64,000 bases of DNA, taken from contig OY727096.1 of assembly GCA_963402885.1 (NCBI GenBank), positions 7,573,501 to 7,637,500 on the forward strand. Direction: 5' to 3'. The stretch comes from Antedon bifida. Taxonomy: Eukaryota > Echinodermata > Crinoidea > Comatulida > Antedonidae. The notes beneath the pieces are model-generated. The model made no database searches. It was not told where the DNA came from and worked only from the letters and a program-made list of their open reading frames with translations. Below are positions 61,996 through 64,000 of the stretch, in pieces (positions within the stretch are counted from its first letter, which is position 1; each line of letters begins with the position of its first letter). The position numbers and the translations under genes are program-made.

Positions 61996-62608
61996 GTTAG
62001 TACGTCGATATGGATGTTGTGATTATTGAAATTAACGTGATTTATCTTACAAATATTGAAAGCCCATGCATAGGTTTTATGTTTGCATGACATTTTTGTT
62101 CAGAACAAAATGCAATCAAACTTAAGAGATTATAGTGGAAAAACACCATCTATAAAAATGTATATGTTTGAAAATATTCAATACAACCCAATCTATATTA
62201 TAAACTCAACATTCAAATGAATATTCCAATGATAATTAATTAGCTTATGTTAAGACGCATTTAGTAAAAATGTGATTTTATAAAAACAAAATAATAATAT
62301 GATGTTTATTTATTGTGGTCAGTGACAGTAATAGTTATATCAACTTATGTAAACTATTTAAACTCAATTATACCAACTTGAAACTTGTACATACTTATTT
62401 TATATTTTTTTATAAACTTTAATCATTGCTTCAATGTGGATTCTTCGAACAGAATTGGTAGGATAATTAATATTTATTACAACATACCAACATTGTCGAT
62501 TTAGAGTAGACTTATTTTAGATAAATTAATAAATGAAAACAAAAGTAACTTAACAATTTGAAGGAATAAAAACAGATCCTTAAATTGTAACTTACTTTTA
62601 ACTAGGCA

Positions 62609-63726
62609 ATGGATTTATTCGTAACTGAATTCCACGAGTTTGAACAAGAAGTTTTATCCGAAATAAAGACCTTACGATCAACGTGGAAAATTTATGAAGA
62701 AGAAAGATATGGCAAGTTTTGTATAATAATACTTGTAGGCATCCTAAAAAATGTTGTCTTTAAATCAATTCATCAAGTTTATCGTGTGAACTCAAAACTA
62801 AATGTATAAGCCATAAATAATTATATGTTTATTCAGGCATCGAACGTGTATGAATCACTGAAAAAAAGACATGATTTCGTCTTTATTTCAGCTAATAATG
62901 TACAGTAAGCAAATTATATATGCAACTCTTTTATTTCTTTTGTTTATTTTATTTTTGTAGTTGGATTAGCCGTCGTTGAGAGCAATAAATCAGTAAATGC
63001 TAGTTTGGAACACGACGATAGCCAAATGGATTTTGATCTGAATATTAAAGTTGAAACTACAGGTTTGATTGCCAGCAATTGCTATGTTTAATAGAGATCT
63101 ATAGACTATGTCATTCTTAAAATTACAATTTCTTTTTATTTAGTAGGACTACGCATAGGCAAGTGTGTTGCAAAGGACACTTCTACTCATACATTAACTC
63201 TTGTAGTTTTAGTATTGTTAGTTATAATTGAGTTATTTTCCTTAAAGATGTCCTTGTTTTACATCTTACAGTAACAATACAATGTCCGCTAAATAGATAA
63301 CATACACTCATTATATTCTTTGTTGCAAATGACACTTCTTCTCGTCCATTCACTTGTTTTTGTTATTGTTATTATTAACTATAATTAATTTATTTTCCAA
63401 CAAGATGATGTCCTTGTAATAGCATGTTACAGTAACAACACACTGGGCGCTAATAAACCTGTTAACGAAAATGTTAATATTTCTAGCTTGTAAGTATCTT
63501 TAATGTTTTTTTTAACAAATGAAAAAGAAATTAATTCATAAAAACTATTCTTTTTGCTTTACCATTATTGGCTTAATTAATTATTATTTGTTGTATTTCT
63601 AACAGGTCAAATGAAAAAATTGACTTTAGATATTTCAATGGAATGGTATTTTCCTGTAGCGTTTACGATTTCAATGACCAAATGCCCTTGAATGCGAAAA
63701 TAGAATTCACCATGACCAAGCGAATT
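62609..63726 (+). CDS. Start of an unrecognised multi-exon gene, incomplete at right edge
   Basis: Exons: 62609-62711 (or -62720), 62961-63062, 63405-63489, 63606-63726, then GTAAGT at 63,727 and no further exon before the window ends. Start ATG 62,609 is in a good context (GCAATGG), just after an AG at 62,604-62,605. The first residues (MDLFVTEFHEFEQEVLSEIK) look helical with no signal peptide; later exons look like a beta-rich domain (FDLNIKVETT, VLVIACYSNN, FNGMVFSCSVYDFND). Exon 1 can end at GCAAGT (62,712) or GTATAA (62,721); both give phase 1, as exon 2 requires. It is not simply the next part of lectin gene B, because gene B ends in phase 1 and a phase-1 join here meets a stop after seven codons. 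I do not recognise the family. Confidence 0.6.
63165..63296 (+). repeat. Decayed duplicate of the third exon region of the unrecognised gene
   Basis: TTGCAA.GGACACTTCT, AGTTATAATTGAGTTATTTT, GATGTCCTTGTTTTA and TTACAGTAACAATACA..GTCCGCTAAATA parallel 63,322-63,460 (TTGCAAATGACACTTCTTCT ... TTACAGTAACAACACACTGG, GCGCTAATAAA). In the upstream copy the exon frame is shifted and reaches TAG/TAA, so it is probably dead. Confidence 0.6.
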
Positions 63727-64000
63727 GTAAGTATGATTGAAAACGTCTCCTCGTTCGGTTGTGTTACAAAACTGTCTATCCACTTCACTGTATTTATTCA
63801 TTATGCTTAGCCATACAATAATACATATACATGCTAAAAGACAATTAACAAAGTTTAGGAACAACAGAAATTTACTTTCTTTCTTTTTGGAAACACATCA
63901 TCAACCTTACGTTACTAGTGTGTATTCACCATGTCATTTAAACAAAAGGTCTTTATAAAACTTATGTTGAAACAATAGTATCGAAGACTTTATTCAAGAT

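Noticed and set aside
63607-63864. 85-codon minus-strand frame with a hydrophobic start
   Set aside because: Mostly antisense to exon 4 of the unrecognised + strand gene, which has good splice sites; no independent support.

Overview
The window is AT-rich, intron-rich animal DNA. Gene content (a 50-exon VPS13B, a collagen-C1q gene, C-type lectin genes with HYR domains) and the density of short palindromic repeats suggest a marine invertebrate deuterostome, most likely an echinoderm. The species cannot be fixed from the sequence alone.

Region 1 (1-37,691, + strand) is almost all of one gene, VPS13B, the bridge-type lipid transfer protein called COH1 in humans. I could place 50 exons. All have GT-AG introns except one GC-AG intron, every phase is compatible, and together they give about 4,043 codons; only about 26 N-terminal residues lie off the left edge. 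The introns hold a 5S-rRNA-derived SINE, tRNA-derived SINEs, LINE and Penelope-like fragments, MITEs and two minisatellites. Intron 15,497-20,239 holds a complete four-exon gene on the opposite strand that encodes a secreted collagen-C1q protein.

Region 2 (37,692-42,419) has no clear gene. It carries four tandem copies of a ~300-bp unit, each resembling a short 5' exon with a splice donor, followed by ~35 copies of a 47/48-bp minisatellite.

Region 3 (42,420-51,450) is a secreted lectin gene: signal peptide, long-form C-type lectin domain, three HYR domains, stop and AATAAA. Just downstream (51,690-52,150) is a decayed, frameshifted copy of the VPS13B 3' end.

Region 4 (52,150-57,298) is transposon-derived or tandemly duplicated DNA without a recognisable gene.

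Region 5 (57,299-62,000) is a second, paralogous lectin gene (signal peptide, C-type lectin domain, one HYR visible). Its third intron is packed with a foldback element, a MITE and a minus-strand coiled-coil coding remnant. The start of an unrecognised gene (62,609-63,726) runs to the right edge.

The C1q-collagen protein and the two CTLD-HYR proteins are all predicted to be secreted carbohydrate- or pattern-binding molecules. The downstream half therefore looks like a small, expanding innate-recognition locus beside a conserved housekeeping gene. That reading is inference.
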